A DNA stretch of 64,000 nucleotides from contig NZ_JAHWXN010000002.1 in the NCBI RefSeq assembly GCF_023091245.1, forward strand, positions 124,001 to 188,000. The letters run 5' to 3'. A program made the translations under genes and the position numbers. Positions 1 through 8,142 of this stretch are shown piece after piece. Within the stretch, counting starts at the first letter, position 1. Each line of letters starts with the position of its first letter. The notes under the pieces are model-generated. The model saw only the letters and a list, made by a program, of their open reading frames with translations. It was not told the DNA's origin and did not search any database. This stretch comes from Microbacterium croceum (GTDB lineage: Bacteria > Actinomycetota > Actinomycetes > Actinomycetales > Microbacteriaceae).

Positions 1-1
1 C

Positions 2-622
2 CCGCCGTCCGGCGCCGTTCCTCCTGTTCCCCCTGCGCCTTCCGGCGCGGTTCCGCCGCCTCCGGTCGCGCCGCCGTACCCTGCACCGCCGACCGGCCCC
101 GCGTACTCGGCAACTCCTGCTGCGGAGTACGCGGCCCCGCCGACGGCATACTCGGCTCCGCCCGGCGCCTACCAGGTGCCTGTGGGAGGCTATGCGCAAC
201 CGGCTGGCGGCTACGCCGTGCCGGATACCGCTCCGCGCAGGTCAGGGCTGCTCGGCGTTCTCGCGCTCCTCTTCTCGCTGGTCGCTGCCGTGGTCACACC
301 CATCGTCGTCGGCGTCGCCTCGTATGAGATCGGCCGCCGCATCCCGGAGGCCGCCTCCCGCGTCGACGACTTCGATTCTCTGGCGTGGCTCTCCCCCGCG
401 CGCGATCAGGTGCTATGGGCTGAGCTGTCGTTCTGGACCGGTACCATCCTCGGCATCGCGGCGATCGTCGTCGGCATCCTCGCGATCGTGCGCAGGCAGG
501 GTCGCGGACAGGGCATCGCGGCGCTGATCATCTCCGCCGTCGGCCCGGTGATCTTCTTCCTGGTGGTCCTGGTGGCGCTCACGCTCGGTGGTGCAGCCGG
601 AGCTGCCGGGCTCTACAGCTGA
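2..622 (+). CDS. proline-rich membrane protein (DUF4190-like), 5' end cut by window
   Basis: The reading frame is open from base 2 and continues out of the window, so the start codon is not visible. The first ~60 visible codons are rich in Pro, Ala, Tyr and Gly, with repeats of the type PPxxYxxP. A membrane domain follows with about three hydrophobic segments: LLGVLALLFSLVAAVV, a middle FWTGTILGIAAIVVGILAIV and a terminal VIFFLVVLVALTLGG. This Pro-rich tail plus short membrane domain is typical of actinobacterial DUF4190-type proteins of unknown function. It is convergent with pth across a shared hairpin. The frame and TM pattern are seen; the family assignment is an inference. Confidence 0.75.
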   Translation, partial: PPSGAVPPVPPAPSGAVPPPPVAPPYPAPPTGPAYSATPAAEYAAPPTAYSAPPGAYQVPVGGYAQPAGGYAVPDTAPRRSGLLGVLALLFSLVAAVVTPIVVGVASYEIGRRIPEAASRVDDFDSLAWLSPARDQVLWAELSFWTGTILGIAAIVVGILAIVRRQGRGQGIAALIISAVGPVIFFLVVLVALTLGGAAGAAGLYS

Positions 623-626
623 CCAC

Positions 627-671
627 CAGAAGCACCACGGGGCGCGCTCAGCGCGGCGCGTGGTGCTTCTG
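627..671. terminator. hairpin shared by two convergent genes
   Basis: Perfect 13-bp inverted repeat: CAGAAGCACCACG at 627-639 and CGTGGTGCTTCTG at 659-671, with a GC-rich loop that can itself pair. It begins 5 bases after the upstream stop codon. On the other strand it covers the last codons of pth (stop at 648). There is no T-run, so it is a structural candidate for a bidirectional terminator only. Confidence 0.6.
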
Positions 672-1229
672 CTGTGCGGCGACCAGTCCCTCGGCGACGA
701 GGAGCTCGACCGCATCCGCGGCATCGTCGACCAGGATCGGCAGGTTCGCTCGCTCGTCCTTGCTGAACGGCGAGAGCACCCAGTCCGCAGGATCCTGGCG
801 CCCGACAGGTCGCCCGATGCCGACGCGCACGCGCGGGAAGTCCGGGGTGGCGATGGCCCGCGCGACGTCGCGCACGCCGTTGTGACCGCCATGACCTCCG
901 CCGATCTTGAGCTTGACAGTGTCGAAGGGGATGTCGAGTTCGTCGTGCACGACCACGATCTGCTCCGGCGGCACGGAGTAGAACCGCGCGAGGGCGGCGA
1001 CGGGAGTGCCGGAGACGTTCATGAAGGTGTTGGGCTTAGCCAGCACCAGCTTGTCAGCGCCGGGCCGCAACCACGTCTCAACGACTCGCGCGCCACCCTT
1101 GTGCTCTCGAAAGCTCTCGCTGCGGCGCGCCGCGAGCTCATCCACGACCATCTGGCCGATGTTGTGACGCGTCGCCTCATACCGCGGCCCGGGGTTGCCG
1201 AGTCCGACCACGAGCCAGGTCGATGTCAT
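648..1229 (-). CDS. pth: peptidyl-tRNA hydrolase
   Basis: Cytosolic hydrolase that releases tRNA from peptidyl-tRNAs that drop off the ribosome. At 193 aa it has the usual family length. Visible hallmarks are Asn12 in GLGNPG, Tyr17, the catalytic His22 in TRHNIG, Asn71 in KPNTFMN, Asp96 in VVHDELD and Asn117 in GGHGGHNG. These match E. coli Asn10, Tyr15, His20, Asn68, Asp93 and Asn114. The start is ATG behind a purine-rich GAGAGGACGAG stretch. It lies directly downstream of rplY on the same strand, the common rplY-pth arrangement, but a strong hairpin (1284-1314) separates the two. Its last codons form one arm of the 627-671 hairpin. Confidence 0.97.
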   Translation of the reverse strand: MTSTWLVVGLGNPGPRYEATRHNIGQMVVDELAARRSESFREHKGGARVVETWLRPGADKLVLAKPNTFMNVSGTPVAALARFYSVPPEQIVVVHDELDIPFDTVKLKIGGGHGGHNGVRDVARAIATPDFPRVRVGIGRPVGRQDPADWVLSPFSKDERANLPILVDDAADAVELLVAEGLVAAQQKHHAPR

Positions 1230-1283
1230 GTTGTTCTCGTCCTCTCGGTCCGGGCCGCCTGAGCGACCCGGTCAGGATACGAC

Positions 1284-1314
1284 AGAGGGGACGCGATCGG
1301 ATCGCGTCCCCTCT
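1284..1314 (-). terminator. near-perfect palindrome between rplY and pth
   Basis: AGAGGGGACGCGATC (1284-1298) and GATCGCGTCCCCTCT (1300-1314) are perfect 15-base inverted arms around a single base. As RNA this would fold as a 13-bp stem with a 5-base loop. It is located 19 bases after the rplY stop. No T-run follows, so it may terminate or attenuate rplY transcription before pth. Confidence 0.6.
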
Positions 1315-1333
1315 ACGGTGAAACTGGCGGAGA

Positions 1334-1942
1334 TCACTCCGCGGCGGCCTCCTCGGCTGCTGCTTCGCCCTCAGCGGCCTCGTCCTCTTCGCCGAGGTCC
1401 TGCTCGGCGGGGATCGAGATCGCGACGACGAGCACGTCGGCGTCGGTGAGCAGCGACGAGCCCTTGGGGAGCACGACGTCGGCAGCGGTGATGTGCGCGC
1501 CGTCTTCGAGACCCTCGACCGACACCTCGATGTTCTGCGGGATGTGGGTCGCCTCGGCCTCGATCGAGATCGTGTTGGCGTCCTGGTTGACGGTCGTGCC
1601 GGCAGCCGGCTCGCCCACGACGATGATCGGAACGTCGATGGCGACCTTCTCGCCCTTCTTCACGACGAGGAGGTCGATGTGCTCGATGATCTGGTGCACG
1701 GGGTCCTTCTGGACGTCCTTGACCAGGGCGAGCTGGGGCGTGCCCTCGATGTCGAGCTCGAGCAGCGCGTTGGCGCGGCGCAGGAGCAGCGAGACCTGGT
1801 GGCCCGGCAATGCGACGTGCACGGGCTCGGTGCCGTGACCGTAGATGACGGCGGGGATCTTGCCGGCGGCGCGCAGGCGACGGGCGAAGCCCTTGCCGAA
1901 GCTCGCGCGGAGCTCGGCGTGGACCTTGGTGTCTTCAGACAT
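1334..1942 (-). CDS. rplY: 50S ribosomal protein L25 / general stress protein Ctc
   Basis: 5S rRNA-binding ribosomal protein of the long TL5/Ctc type (202 aa). The N-terminal L25 domain (about residues 1-95) contains FGKGFARRLRAAGKIPAVIYGHG. The C-terminal beta domain (about 96-185) is followed by an acidic, Ala/Glu-rich tail typical of actinobacterial Ctc. The frame stays open further upstream to 2104, but that part has an unrelated composition. The ATG at 1942 is preceded by AAGGAG and matches the family N-terminus, so I chose it. Confidence 0.96.
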   Translation of the reverse strand: MSEDTKVHAELRASFGKGFARRLRAAGKIPAVIYGHGTEPVHVALPGHQVSLLLRRANALLELDIEGTPQLALVKDVQKDPVHQIIEHIDLLVVKKGEKVAIDVPIIVVGEPAAGTTVNQDANTISIEAEATHIPQNIEVSVEGLEDGAHITAADVVLPKGSSLLTDADVLVVAISIPAEQDLGEEDEAAEGEAAAEEAAAE

Positions 1943-2165
1943 GAGGTTCTCCTTCGGAACACGCAGCGAAGGTGCCGCGCGGTGGTCTGTGAATAGTGAT
2001 CTCGAACGCAGACGCGTGAGGAAAGCCACCGGGCTTGCTTCGCCGCGTCGATAACGGATGACAGCGCACGCGCTGAAGCATCCCTCGCCGAGGTACAGGC
2101 TCAATGGTACCGGATGACCCGATAGGCTGAGAACACCGTTCCCTTCTGCAGATCACGGAGACCTC

Positions 2166-2291
2166 ATGCTCGACGGCGCCTTCCTCTCGCACGTACTCCT
2201 CTGGGTCATCGGAGCGATGACCGTGTGCGCCGCTGTGACGTCGTTCGTCGCACTCTTCGCTCTCGGCCGGTCGGGCTACCGCAAGGACTGA
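2166..2291 (+). CDS. 41-aa single-span membrane protein, hypothetical
   Basis: Short open frame, ATG at 2166 with CGGAG 6 bases upstream. A possible TAGGCT -10 box lies at about 2123-2128, which would give a short leader. The product reads MLDGAFLSHVLLWVIG..., one hydrophobic segment of about 25 residues and a basic tail GYRKD, so a small inner-membrane protein is plausible. It sits divergently from rplY and its stop is 20 bases before the tandem repeat at 2312. I recognise no family. RBS, TM segment and promoter-like box are the only support. Confidence 0.45.
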   Translation: MLDGAFLSHVLLWVIGAMTVCAAVTSFVALFALGRSGYRKD

Positions 2292-2311
2292 CGCTCCGGG
2301 CTCCACCCCCG

Positions 2312-2407
2312 CCCACGCATCACCCGGCCCACGCATCACCCGGCCCACGCATCACCCGGCCCACGCATCACCCGGCCCACGCATCACCCGGCCCACGCAT
2401 CACCCGG
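2312..2407. repeat. six perfect tandem copies of a 16-bp unit
   Basis: The unit CCCACGCATCACCCGG is repeated exactly six times without a mismatch (2312, 2328, 2344, 2360, 2376, 2392). The last copy runs into the 3' end of the gluconokinase gene and supplies its final codons and stop. Perfect identity suggests recent expansion or strand-slippage. Confidence 0.95.
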
Positions 2408-2891
2408 CGCACGTCTCCGTGGCCGCGCTGATGATGGAGGTCGCTTCGTGGACATCCGCCGACTCGTCGACGCTGATGCCCCGCTCGTCCGCCTGCAGCG
2501 GCTCCCACGTCTGCAGCTGCGACTCCACCAGCGATGCCGGCATGAAATGGTCCCCTCTCGAGCGGACCCTGGCCTCGAGAGCCGCTCGACTGACCGAGAG
2601 CTCGGCGAAGAACGCATCCGGCGACTGGGCACGGATCGCGTCGCGATAGGAGCGCTTGAGCGCCGAGCAGGCGATCACGATGTGCTCGGCATCTCGGAGG
2701 GCTGCACCCACGACCGTGAGCCACGGCATCCGATCCGCGTCGTCGAGCGGGATCCCGGCCGCCATCTTCTCGACGTTGGTGCGCGGATGCAGGTCGTCGG
2801 CGTCGATGAATCGTGCGCCGACGCGCTCGGCGAGCGAGCGCCCGACCGTGGACTTGCCCGACCCGCTCGGTCCCATCACGACGATCCGCAC
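2400..2891 (-). CDS. gntK: gluconokinase
   Basis: Phosphorylates D-gluconate to 6-phosphogluconate, the substrate of the gnd product encoded 5 kb away. P-loop GPSGSGKST sits at the N-terminus. DADDLHP and ACSALKRSYRD are characteristic of the GntK family, and the length (163 aa) fits. The frame is open upstream to 2975, but that extension is Trp/Arg-rich and non-family. The GTG at 2891 has GGAGGA with 6-base spacing and is the best start. The stop lies inside the last 16-bp repeat unit. It is the third gene of the transporter-FAH-gntK operon, 25 bases after the FAH gene. Confidence 0.92.
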   Translation of the reverse strand: MRIVVMGPSGSGKSTVGRSLAERVGARFIDADDLHPRTNVEKMAAGIPLDDADRMPWLTVVGAALRDAEHIVIACSALKRSYRDAIRAQSPDAFFAELSVSRAALEARVRSRGDHFMPASLVESQLQTWEPLQADERGISVDESADVHEATSIISAATETCAG

Positions 2892-2916
2892 TACCACTCC
2901 TCCATCACTCCACCGG

Positions 2917-3648
2917 TCACACCAGCGGAGTGACCAGTTCCATTCTCGCAACCCGCACAGTGACCGTCTGACCATGGGCCACCGCGGTCTGCGCGCGAGG
3001 GGCTCCGGTCATGACGACATCGCCGGGGCCGAGCGGCGACCACGAGGCGACGTAGGCCAGGCACTCACGGATCGACATCGGCAGGTCGCGACTGCCCGTC
3101 GCGCACACCACGACGTCGTCGACCAGCAGCTCCAGCTCGACGTCGTCGATGTCGGCCCCGGTCTCGATCCACGGCCCGAGCGGCGTGTACCCGTCCCCCG
3201 ACTTCGATTCGAAGTTGCGCGGGTCCCACTGCCCCCGATCGGGGCTGGAGAGGTCGTTGACCGCTGTGACCCCGAGCACGAACTCGTGTGCGTTCTCCAC
3301 GGTGAGACCGATCGTGGGCCGTGCGATCACGACGGCGATCTCGCCTTCCGCGACCGGGGTTCCCGCGTCTCTCCGGACTCGCACCGCGGTGCCGGAGCCG
3401 ACGACGGTGCGTGGGCTCTTCAGCCAGGCCTGCACCGGCGAGGGATGCGCCGGACCGTTCTGTGCGATGCCCACCACGACGAGGGGATCGACGGGGGCGA
3501 TGATCGCGCCGTCGACGGGGCCTCCGGCATCCGAGGGCAGGCGGCCCTCGGCAGCCGCGAGGAACGGATCCTCGATGGGGACGAAGCCCGAGCCCTCGAG
3601 CCTGGCGAAGCGCGGACCCGCCGACGTCGCGACCCGCACGATGCGCAT
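2917..3648 (-). CDS. fumarylacetoacetate hydrolase (FAH) family protein
   Basis: Cytosolic Mg-dependent enzyme of the FAH superfamily (243 aa), which cleaves or isomerises 2-oxo acids and beta-diketones. EGEIAVVIAR carries an acidic metal ligand. GVTAVNDLSS, FESKSGDGYTPLGPW and the C-terminal GDVVMTGAP are conserved FAH-core elements. The start ATG at 3648 gives the normal N-terminus (MRIVRVATSAG). It lies between an MHS-type transporter and gluconokinase in an IclR-linked operon, so a role on a keto-sugar-acid or related 2-oxo acid is plausible. The exact substrate cannot be read from the sequence. Confidence 0.85.
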   Translation of the reverse strand: MRIVRVATSAGPRFARLEGSGFVPIEDPFLAAAEGRLPSDAGGPVDGAIIAPVDPLVVVGIAQNGPAHPSPVQAWLKSPRTVVGSGTAVRVRRDAGTPVAEGEIAVVIARPTIGLTVENAHEFVLGVTAVNDLSSPDRGQWDPRNFESKSGDGYTPLGPWIETGADIDDVELELLVDDVVVCATGSRDLPMSIRECLAYVASWSPLGPGDVVMTGAPRAQTAVAHGQTVTVRVARMELVTPLV

Positions 3649-3688
3649 CAGATGACCGCCATCGTGATCGGAGGCAGCAACGCGCCGC

Positions 3689-5107
3689 TCATCGACCGAC
3701 CGCCGCGATCGACACGGTCGTCGCGAACACGTCATCGCCACCCTCGCCGCGAGACACCTTGATCGCGTCGTCGATACGCGTGAGGTCGCGACGCAGAGTC
3801 TCGGGAGCGAGGAACGTGGAGGCGGTGGTGATCAGCGCGAGCACGGCCATATAGATCGCGAGCAGCACCCAGTTGCCGCCGGTGACGGCGATCAGATAGG
3901 CGCCGAGCACTCCGGCGAGGCCACCGGCCAGCACCGCGGAGATCTCTCGGGCCATCGCGACGCCGAGGTAGCGGTGACGGTTGCCGAACAGCTCAGGGAG
4001 CATGGCACACTGCGGTCCGAGCATGCTGTTCACCGCGACGCCGATGCCGATCGCGATCGCGCCGATGGCGATCGCGTGGTTGCCGAGCGACAGCAGCCAC
4101 CACGCAGGGAACGTGTAGATCAGCATGAACACCGCACCGAAGCGGTACACGGTGCGACGGCCGAAGCGATCGGACAGATGCCCGGTGAGGGGCACCGAGA
4201 AGATGCCGATCAGCGACCCGAGCGTGACGCCCCAGGTGAGCAGGCTCCGATCGGCGGTGTCGCCGGCGACGGCCACGAAGAACGCCAGCCCCAGCGTGTT
4301 GAACATGTACGAACCGCCGTTCTCGGCCATCCGCAGGCCGATGCCGACGATGACGCCGGGCAGACCGTGCGTGAAGATGTCGCGGATGGGCCGTTCCGCG
4401 ATCTGCTCGTGCTTCTCGAGCTCGACGAAGGTCGGCGTCTCGCGCAGGCGCATGCGGATGAAGAGGGCGAGGAGGATCAGCACGAACGATGCCAGGAACG
4501 GAACGCGCCAGCCCCAGCTCAGCAGCTGGTCCTCCGGGAGCAGCGTGATCAGGCTGAACACGACGGCCGCGAGCAGGGTGCCCGCTTGGATGCCGATGAA
4601 CGGCAGCGCGGAGAAGAATCCGCGGCGCTTGACCGGTGCGTACTCGGCCATCAGGACGGTCGCACCCGCCTGCTCGGCACCGGCGCCGAACCCCTGCAGC
4701 AGTCGCATCAGCACCAGCAGGACCGGCGCCCAGAGTCCGATGGCCTCGTAGGTGGGCAGCAGTCCGATGGCGGTCGATGCCCCTCCCATGAGCAGGATGG
4801 TGGCGACCAGCACCCACTTGCGTCCGAGCTTGTCACCGAGCACGCCGAAGAACAGACCGCCGAACGGGCGCGCCAGGAAGCCGACGCCGAACGTCGCGAA
4901 CGCCGCGACCGTCGCCATGGCGGGGTCGTCCTGCGAGAAGAACAGGACATTGAAGATCAGGGCCGTCGAGAGCCCGTACAGGGCGAAATCGAAGTACTCC
5001 AGTGCGCTGCCGATGCTCGAGGCGAGCGTCGCCCTGCGCAGATTCGCCGCGTACTCCGGGTCATCCGGCACTGCTTCGGCGGGGGTGCTGGTCTTGGTCA
5101 CTGCCAT
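3689..5107 (-). CDS. MFS transporter, metabolite:H+ symporter (MHS) type
   Basis: 12-TM permease of 472 aa. The N-terminal SSIGSALEYFDFALYG is the MHS signature. The loop motif GDKLGRKWVLV lies between TM2 and TM3, with a second copy, GHLSDRFGRRTVYRF, in the C-terminal half. Relatives (ShiA, KgtP, ProP types) import organic acids with protons. ATG at 5107 follows AAGGAG. It is the first gene of the operon with the FAH protein and gluconokinase; its promoter at 5143-5171 contains a palindrome likely bound by the adjacent IclR regulator. A sugar-acid or 2-oxo-acid substrate is inferred from neighbours only. Confidence 0.9.
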   Translation of the reverse strand: MAVTKTSTPAEAVPDDPEYAANLRRATLASSIGSALEYFDFALYGLSTALIFNVLFFSQDDPAMATVAAFATFGVGFLARPFGGLFFGVLGDKLGRKWVLVATILLMGGASTAIGLLPTYEAIGLWAPVLLVLMRLLQGFGAGAEQAGATVLMAEYAPVKRRGFFSALPFIGIQAGTLLAAVVFSLITLLPEDQLLSWGWRVPFLASFVLILLALFIRMRLRETPTFVELEKHEQIAERPIRDIFTHGLPGVIVGIGLRMAENGGSYMFNTLGLAFFVAVAGDTADRSLLTWGVTLGSLIGIFSVPLTGHLSDRFGRRTVYRFGAVFMLIYTFPAWWLLSLGNHAIAIGAIAIGIGVAVNSMLGPQCAMLPELFGNRHRYLGVAMAREISAVLAGGLAGVLGAYLIAVTGGNWVLLAIYMAVLALITTASTFLAPETLRRDLTRIDDAIKVSRGEGGDDVFATTVSIAAVGR

Positions 5108-5142
5108 CTCCTTCGATCGGCTTCGCCAACGGCGTGAGCACG

Positions 5143-5172
5143 ACGATACCAGCCTGTTGAATGCAGTTCAAC
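5143..5172 (-). promoter_or_regulatory. promoter of the transporter operon with overlapping IclR-type operator
   Basis: On the minus strand: -35 TTGAAC (5171-5166), exactly 17 bases, then -10 TATCGT (5148-5143). The perfect inverted repeat GTTGAA-TGCAG-TTCAAC (5156-5172) covers the -35 and part of the spacer. A related half-site GTTGAAC is at 7152-7158 in the other promoter region of this cluster. Bound protein here would block polymerase. Confidence 0.7.
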
Positions 5173-5230
5173 CCTTTGGACGGACGCCGGGCGCAGTAAT
5201 CTTCTCGACGGATACCCGTGGGCGCCAGGG

Positions 5231-6019
5231 TCAGCGCCGGGCGGCGGCGCTGAACGGGTTCGTGAGGACGGCGGCAGCCTCGCGGAGCGCTCCGCCGACA
5301 CGTTCGATGCGCTCGTAATCCGCCTCGCCCGCCCTGATCGCCACACCGAGAGCGAGCGGCGGATCGGACGGCGCCCAGGCGCTCAGCGGCACCGCCACGC
5401 CGACGACGCCGCGCAGCGACTCCTCGGCATCGATGGACCAGCCGCGGCGTCGCGCCGCCTGGAGCACGTCCAACAGCGCACTCATCGTGGTGGTGCTGCG
5501 CTCGGTGAGCGCGGGGAACACGGCGCCCTCGCCCAACAGTGCGATGACCTCGGCATCGGTCATCGCGGACAGCAGCGCGCGCCCGGTCGCCGAGAGCGGT
5601 GCCGGCAGGCGCGATCCGAGCGGCGTACCGAGCCGCAGCGACTGCGAGCCCTCGTGGCGCGCGAGGTACAGGGCATCGGAGCCGTCGAGCATGGCGACCT
5701 GCACCAGCTCGGTGTGCAGCACCGGCGACGCTTCGCAGACGCTGTAGAACTCACGCACCTGATTGAACTGCGCGGCGAAGGCGCCCCCCAGTTCGGCGGT
5801 GCGCAGCCCGAGACGGTAGCCCTGCGGGGTCCGCTCGATCATGCCCCCACCCTCGAGGGCGAGGCAGAGGTTCGCGGTCGACGACTTCGCCAGCCCGAGA
5901 TCACCCGCGAGCTCGGTGAGCGTGCGCGGACCTCCCGCCTCGGCGAGCAGTCCCAGCAGACGGATGCTGCGCGTCACCGCCGGTGCGGGATCGCGTCCCT
6001 CGCGACTATCGTCATCCAT
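5231..6019 (-). CDS. IclR-family transcriptional regulator
   Basis: 262 aa. N-terminal winged helix (about residues 15-75) with RSIRLLGLLAEAGGPRTLTELA and the recognition region LAKSSTANLCLALEGGGM. The C-terminal IclR effector domain (about 90-255) includes LPAPLSATGRALLSAM. ATG at 6019 gives the family N-terminus; an upstream open frame overlaps the dehydrogenase gene and is not used. It follows the D-2-hydroxyacid dehydrogenase gene by 19 bases and precedes the transporter operon. The palindrome at 5156-5172 is its most likely target. The effector is unknown, presumably a sugar acid. Confidence 0.93.
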   Translation of the reverse strand: MDDDSREGRDPAPAVTRSIRLLGLLAEAGGPRTLTELAGDLGLAKSSTANLCLALEGGGMIERTPQGYRLGLRTAELGGAFAAQFNQVREFYSVCEASPVLHTELVQVAMLDGSDALYLARHEGSQSLRLGTPLGSRLPAPLSATGRALLSAMTDAEVIALLGEGAVFPALTERSTTTMSALLDVLQAARRRGWSIDAEESLRGVVGVAVPLSAWAPSDPPLALGVAIRAGEADYERIERVGGALREAAAVLTNPFSAAARR

Positions 6020-6038
6020 GCGCCGGCCTTTCTCGTGG

Positions 6039-7097
6039 TCAGTAGAACTCGACCGTATCGACGACCGCGCGCAGCGGCTCGCCATCCAACAGGCGCGCCG
6101 CGTTCTCGGCGAAGCGGCGTGCGATCCGCTCCTCCTCCTTCGAGTTGAGCGCTGCTGTGTGCGGGCTGACCAGCACGCGCGGATGCGTCCACAGCGGCGA
6201 CGACTCCTCGAGCGGCTCCTGCTCGAAGACGTCCAACGCCGCGAAGGAGATCCGCTCATCGTCGAGCGCCGCCAGCAGCGCCTCCTCGTCGATGACCGTG
6301 CCGCGTCCGACGCTCGCGATGATCGCGCCGGGCTTCACCGCGGCGAGCACCTCGGCGTCGATCAGGTGGTGCGTCTGGGCGGTGCCGGGAAGCGTCACGA
6401 CGATCGCATCGACCTCCGCGACGGCGGCCACGAGCTGATCGAGCGGCACGAGCCGCTCGACGTGCTCGACCGCGTCCCCGGAGCGCGTCGTGCCCCAGAC
6501 CCTCGCGCCGAGCGCGGAGAACCGACGAGCGCACTCCACGCCGATCCCGCCGAGGCCGACGACCAGGACGGTCATCTCGTCGACCTGACGCATCTCCCAG
6601 CGGTCAGGCCACGTGCGGCTGGACTGATCGGCGAGCAGCCGAGGCAACCCCTTGGCCCCGGCGATGACCCCGAACACCGCGAACTCCGCCAGCGGACCAC
6701 CATGCACGCCGGCGCTCGTGGTGAAGACGACACGATCCAGCGCCGCGCGGTCCAGGTCAGCAGCCTTCACGGTGCCACCGCCACCGGCGGCCGTGGTCAT
6801 CACCCAGCGAAGGCCGGGGTTCGCATCGACGGTGCGCGCCAGCTCTGATGCCGAGACATCGGGGATGCCGAAGAGCGCATCCGCCGAATCCACCAGCGCT
6901 TCGAACGCCTCCTGCTGCTCAGGCGCGCGGACGAACTCCGGGTCGCCCGACCAATCGGCCGGACCGCGCATCGGCGGAAGCAGCGTGTGATCGCGGATGA
7001 GCTCGATCCGCGGTTCGAGCTCCTCGATCAATCGGCAGAGCTCCTCGCGCAACGGCACCGCCACGACGACACGCAAGCGGTTCTCGGTTCCGGCCAT
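6039..7097 (-). CDS. D-isomer-specific 2-hydroxyacid dehydrogenase
   Basis: NAD(P)-dependent reductase/dehydrogenase of 352 aa, somewhat long because of an N-terminal extension in the catalytic domain. The Rossmann motif GLGGIGVECARRF is central. The family catalytic residues are visible: Arg in SVGRGTVIDEEAL, Glu in DVFEQEPL and His in SPHTAA. Relatives reduce glyoxylate, hydroxypyruvate or 2-ketogluconate. Next to gluconokinase and gnd, a 2-keto-sugar-acid reductase role is attractive but unproven. It is first in the minus-strand unit leading to the IclR gene and divergent from the enzyme at 7196. Confidence 0.9.
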   Translation of the reverse strand: MAGTENRLRVVVAVPLREELCRLIEELEPRIELIRDHTLLPPMRGPADWSGDPEFVRAPEQQEAFEALVDSADALFGIPDVSASELARTVDANPGLRWVMTTAAGGGGTVKAADLDRAALDRVVFTTSAGVHGGPLAEFAVFGVIAGAKGLPRLLADQSSRTWPDRWEMRQVDEMTVLVVGLGGIGVECARRFSALGARVWGTTRSGDAVEHVERLVPLDQLVAAVAEVDAIVVTLPGTAQTHHLIDAEVLAAVKPGAIIASVGRGTVIDEEALLAALDDERISFAALDVFEQEPLEESSPLWTHPRVLVSPHTAALNSKEEERIARRFAENAARLLDGEPLRAVVDTVEFY

Positions 7098-7151
7098 GTT
7101 GATCCCTTCCTCGGGAAGTCGATGGGTGCCACTCTAGCTCAGATCCATCTA

Positions 7152-7195
7152 GTTGAACCCTGTCCGCTGGGTTGGATCTTTGCTACCGTGACACC
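7152..7195. promoter_or_regulatory. divergent promoter region with leaderless -10 box
   Basis: TACCGT (7184-7189), preceded by TG (extended -10), lies 6 bases before the ATG at 7196, so the + transcript should start at or next to that ATG. Upstream, GTTGAACCC (7152-7160) faces GGGTTGGA (7170-7177) as an imperfect inverted repeat. Its left half matches the IclR-type palindrome at 5156, which suggests common control of both flanks. Confidence 0.5.
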
Positions 7196-8086
7196 ATGAA
7201 TGCCTCCACCGCCGACGTCGGCGTCATCGGTCTCGGCGTCATGGGTCGCCCCATGGCCGATCATCTCCTGGCCGCCCGCGGTCACCTCGTGATCCACGCG
7301 CGCCGCCCCCAACCCGAACTCGTCGCTGCAGGAGCGACCTGGGCGGAGACGCCACGCGCGCTCGCCTCCAGCGTAGACGTCCTGCTCGTGATGCTCCCCG
7401 ATCTCCCGCAGCTCGAGGAGTTGCTCGACGGGCCGGACGGCCTGCTCGCAGGTTCGGGCGAGCTGCTGGTCCTGATCGGCTCGACCTCCTCCGCACCTGC
7501 TGTGCGGAGACTGGCCGAACGCCTGCACGATGAGACCGAGGGGCGCGTGCGCATCGTGGACTGCCCGGTGTCGGGCGGAGAGGATGGCGCGATCGCCGGA
7601 ACGCTGTCGATCATGCTCGGGGGCGCGGACGACGACGCCGCGATCGCCGCCGAGGTGCTCGCGGCGTGCGGCTCCCCTGTCCACCTCGGCCCCCTGGGTG
7701 CCGGCGAGGTCGCCAAGGCCTGCAATCAGCTCGTCGTCTCGGCGACGATCCTGGCGCTCGGCGAGGCCACCGTCCTCGCCGAGCGATCTGGTCTCGACCT
7801 CGACGCGCTCTGGTCGCTGCTCGGCGGCGGGTACGCCGGCTCCCGCCTGCTCGACTCGCGCAAGGAGAAGCTCGTCTCCGGCGACGACTCCCCCAGCGGG
7901 ATCGCGCAGTACATGGTGAAGGACCTCGGGTACGCCGCCGACATCGCCGATGCCACCGGGACGGCGACGATCCTGCTGCCCACCCTCCGCGCGGCGTTCC
8001 AGGAGATCGTCGCGGACGGCCTCGGCGACCGCGACATCAGCGTCACACGCCGCTTCGTCGCGAACCGTGACACAGCGGCACCCTGA
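7196..8086 (+). CDS. 3-hydroxyisobutyrate dehydrogenase / tartronate-semialdehyde reductase family oxidoreductase
   Basis: 296-aa beta-hydroxyacid dehydrogenase. N-terminal Rossmann motif GVIGLGVMGRPMADHL; substrate-site CPVSGGEDGAIAGTLSIMLGG; catalytic lysine in GAGEVAKACNQL (about residue 172). All are standard for the GarR/HIBADH family. ATG at 7196 lacks a Shine-Dalgarno and is placed for leaderless translation. It is co-directional with gnd 56 bases downstream and divergent from the D-2-hydroxyacid dehydrogenase. It probably acts on a C3-C4 beta-hydroxy acid from sugar-acid breakdown; the exact substrate is not decidable here. Confidence 0.88.
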   Translation: MNASTADVGVIGLGVMGRPMADHLLAARGHLVIHARRPQPELVAAGATWAETPRALASSVDVLLVMLPDLPQLEELLDGPDGLLAGSGELLVLIGSTSSAPAVRRLAERLHDETEGRVRIVDCPVSGGEDGAIAGTLSIMLGGADDDAAIAAEVLAACGSPVHLGPLGAGEVAKACNQLVVSATILALGEATVLAERSGLDLDALWSLLGGGYAGSRLLDSRKEKLVSGDDSPSGIAQYMVKDLGYAADIADATGTATILLPTLRAAFQEIVADGLGDRDISVTRRFVANRDTAAP

Positions 8087-8142
8087 GCCCGTACACAGCG
8101 ATACCCTGAAACCACACCTTCTTCACGATCGAGGAGCCATCT

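Noticed and set aside
2312..2407. CRISPR array
   Set aside because: Units are contiguous 16-mers with no spacers.
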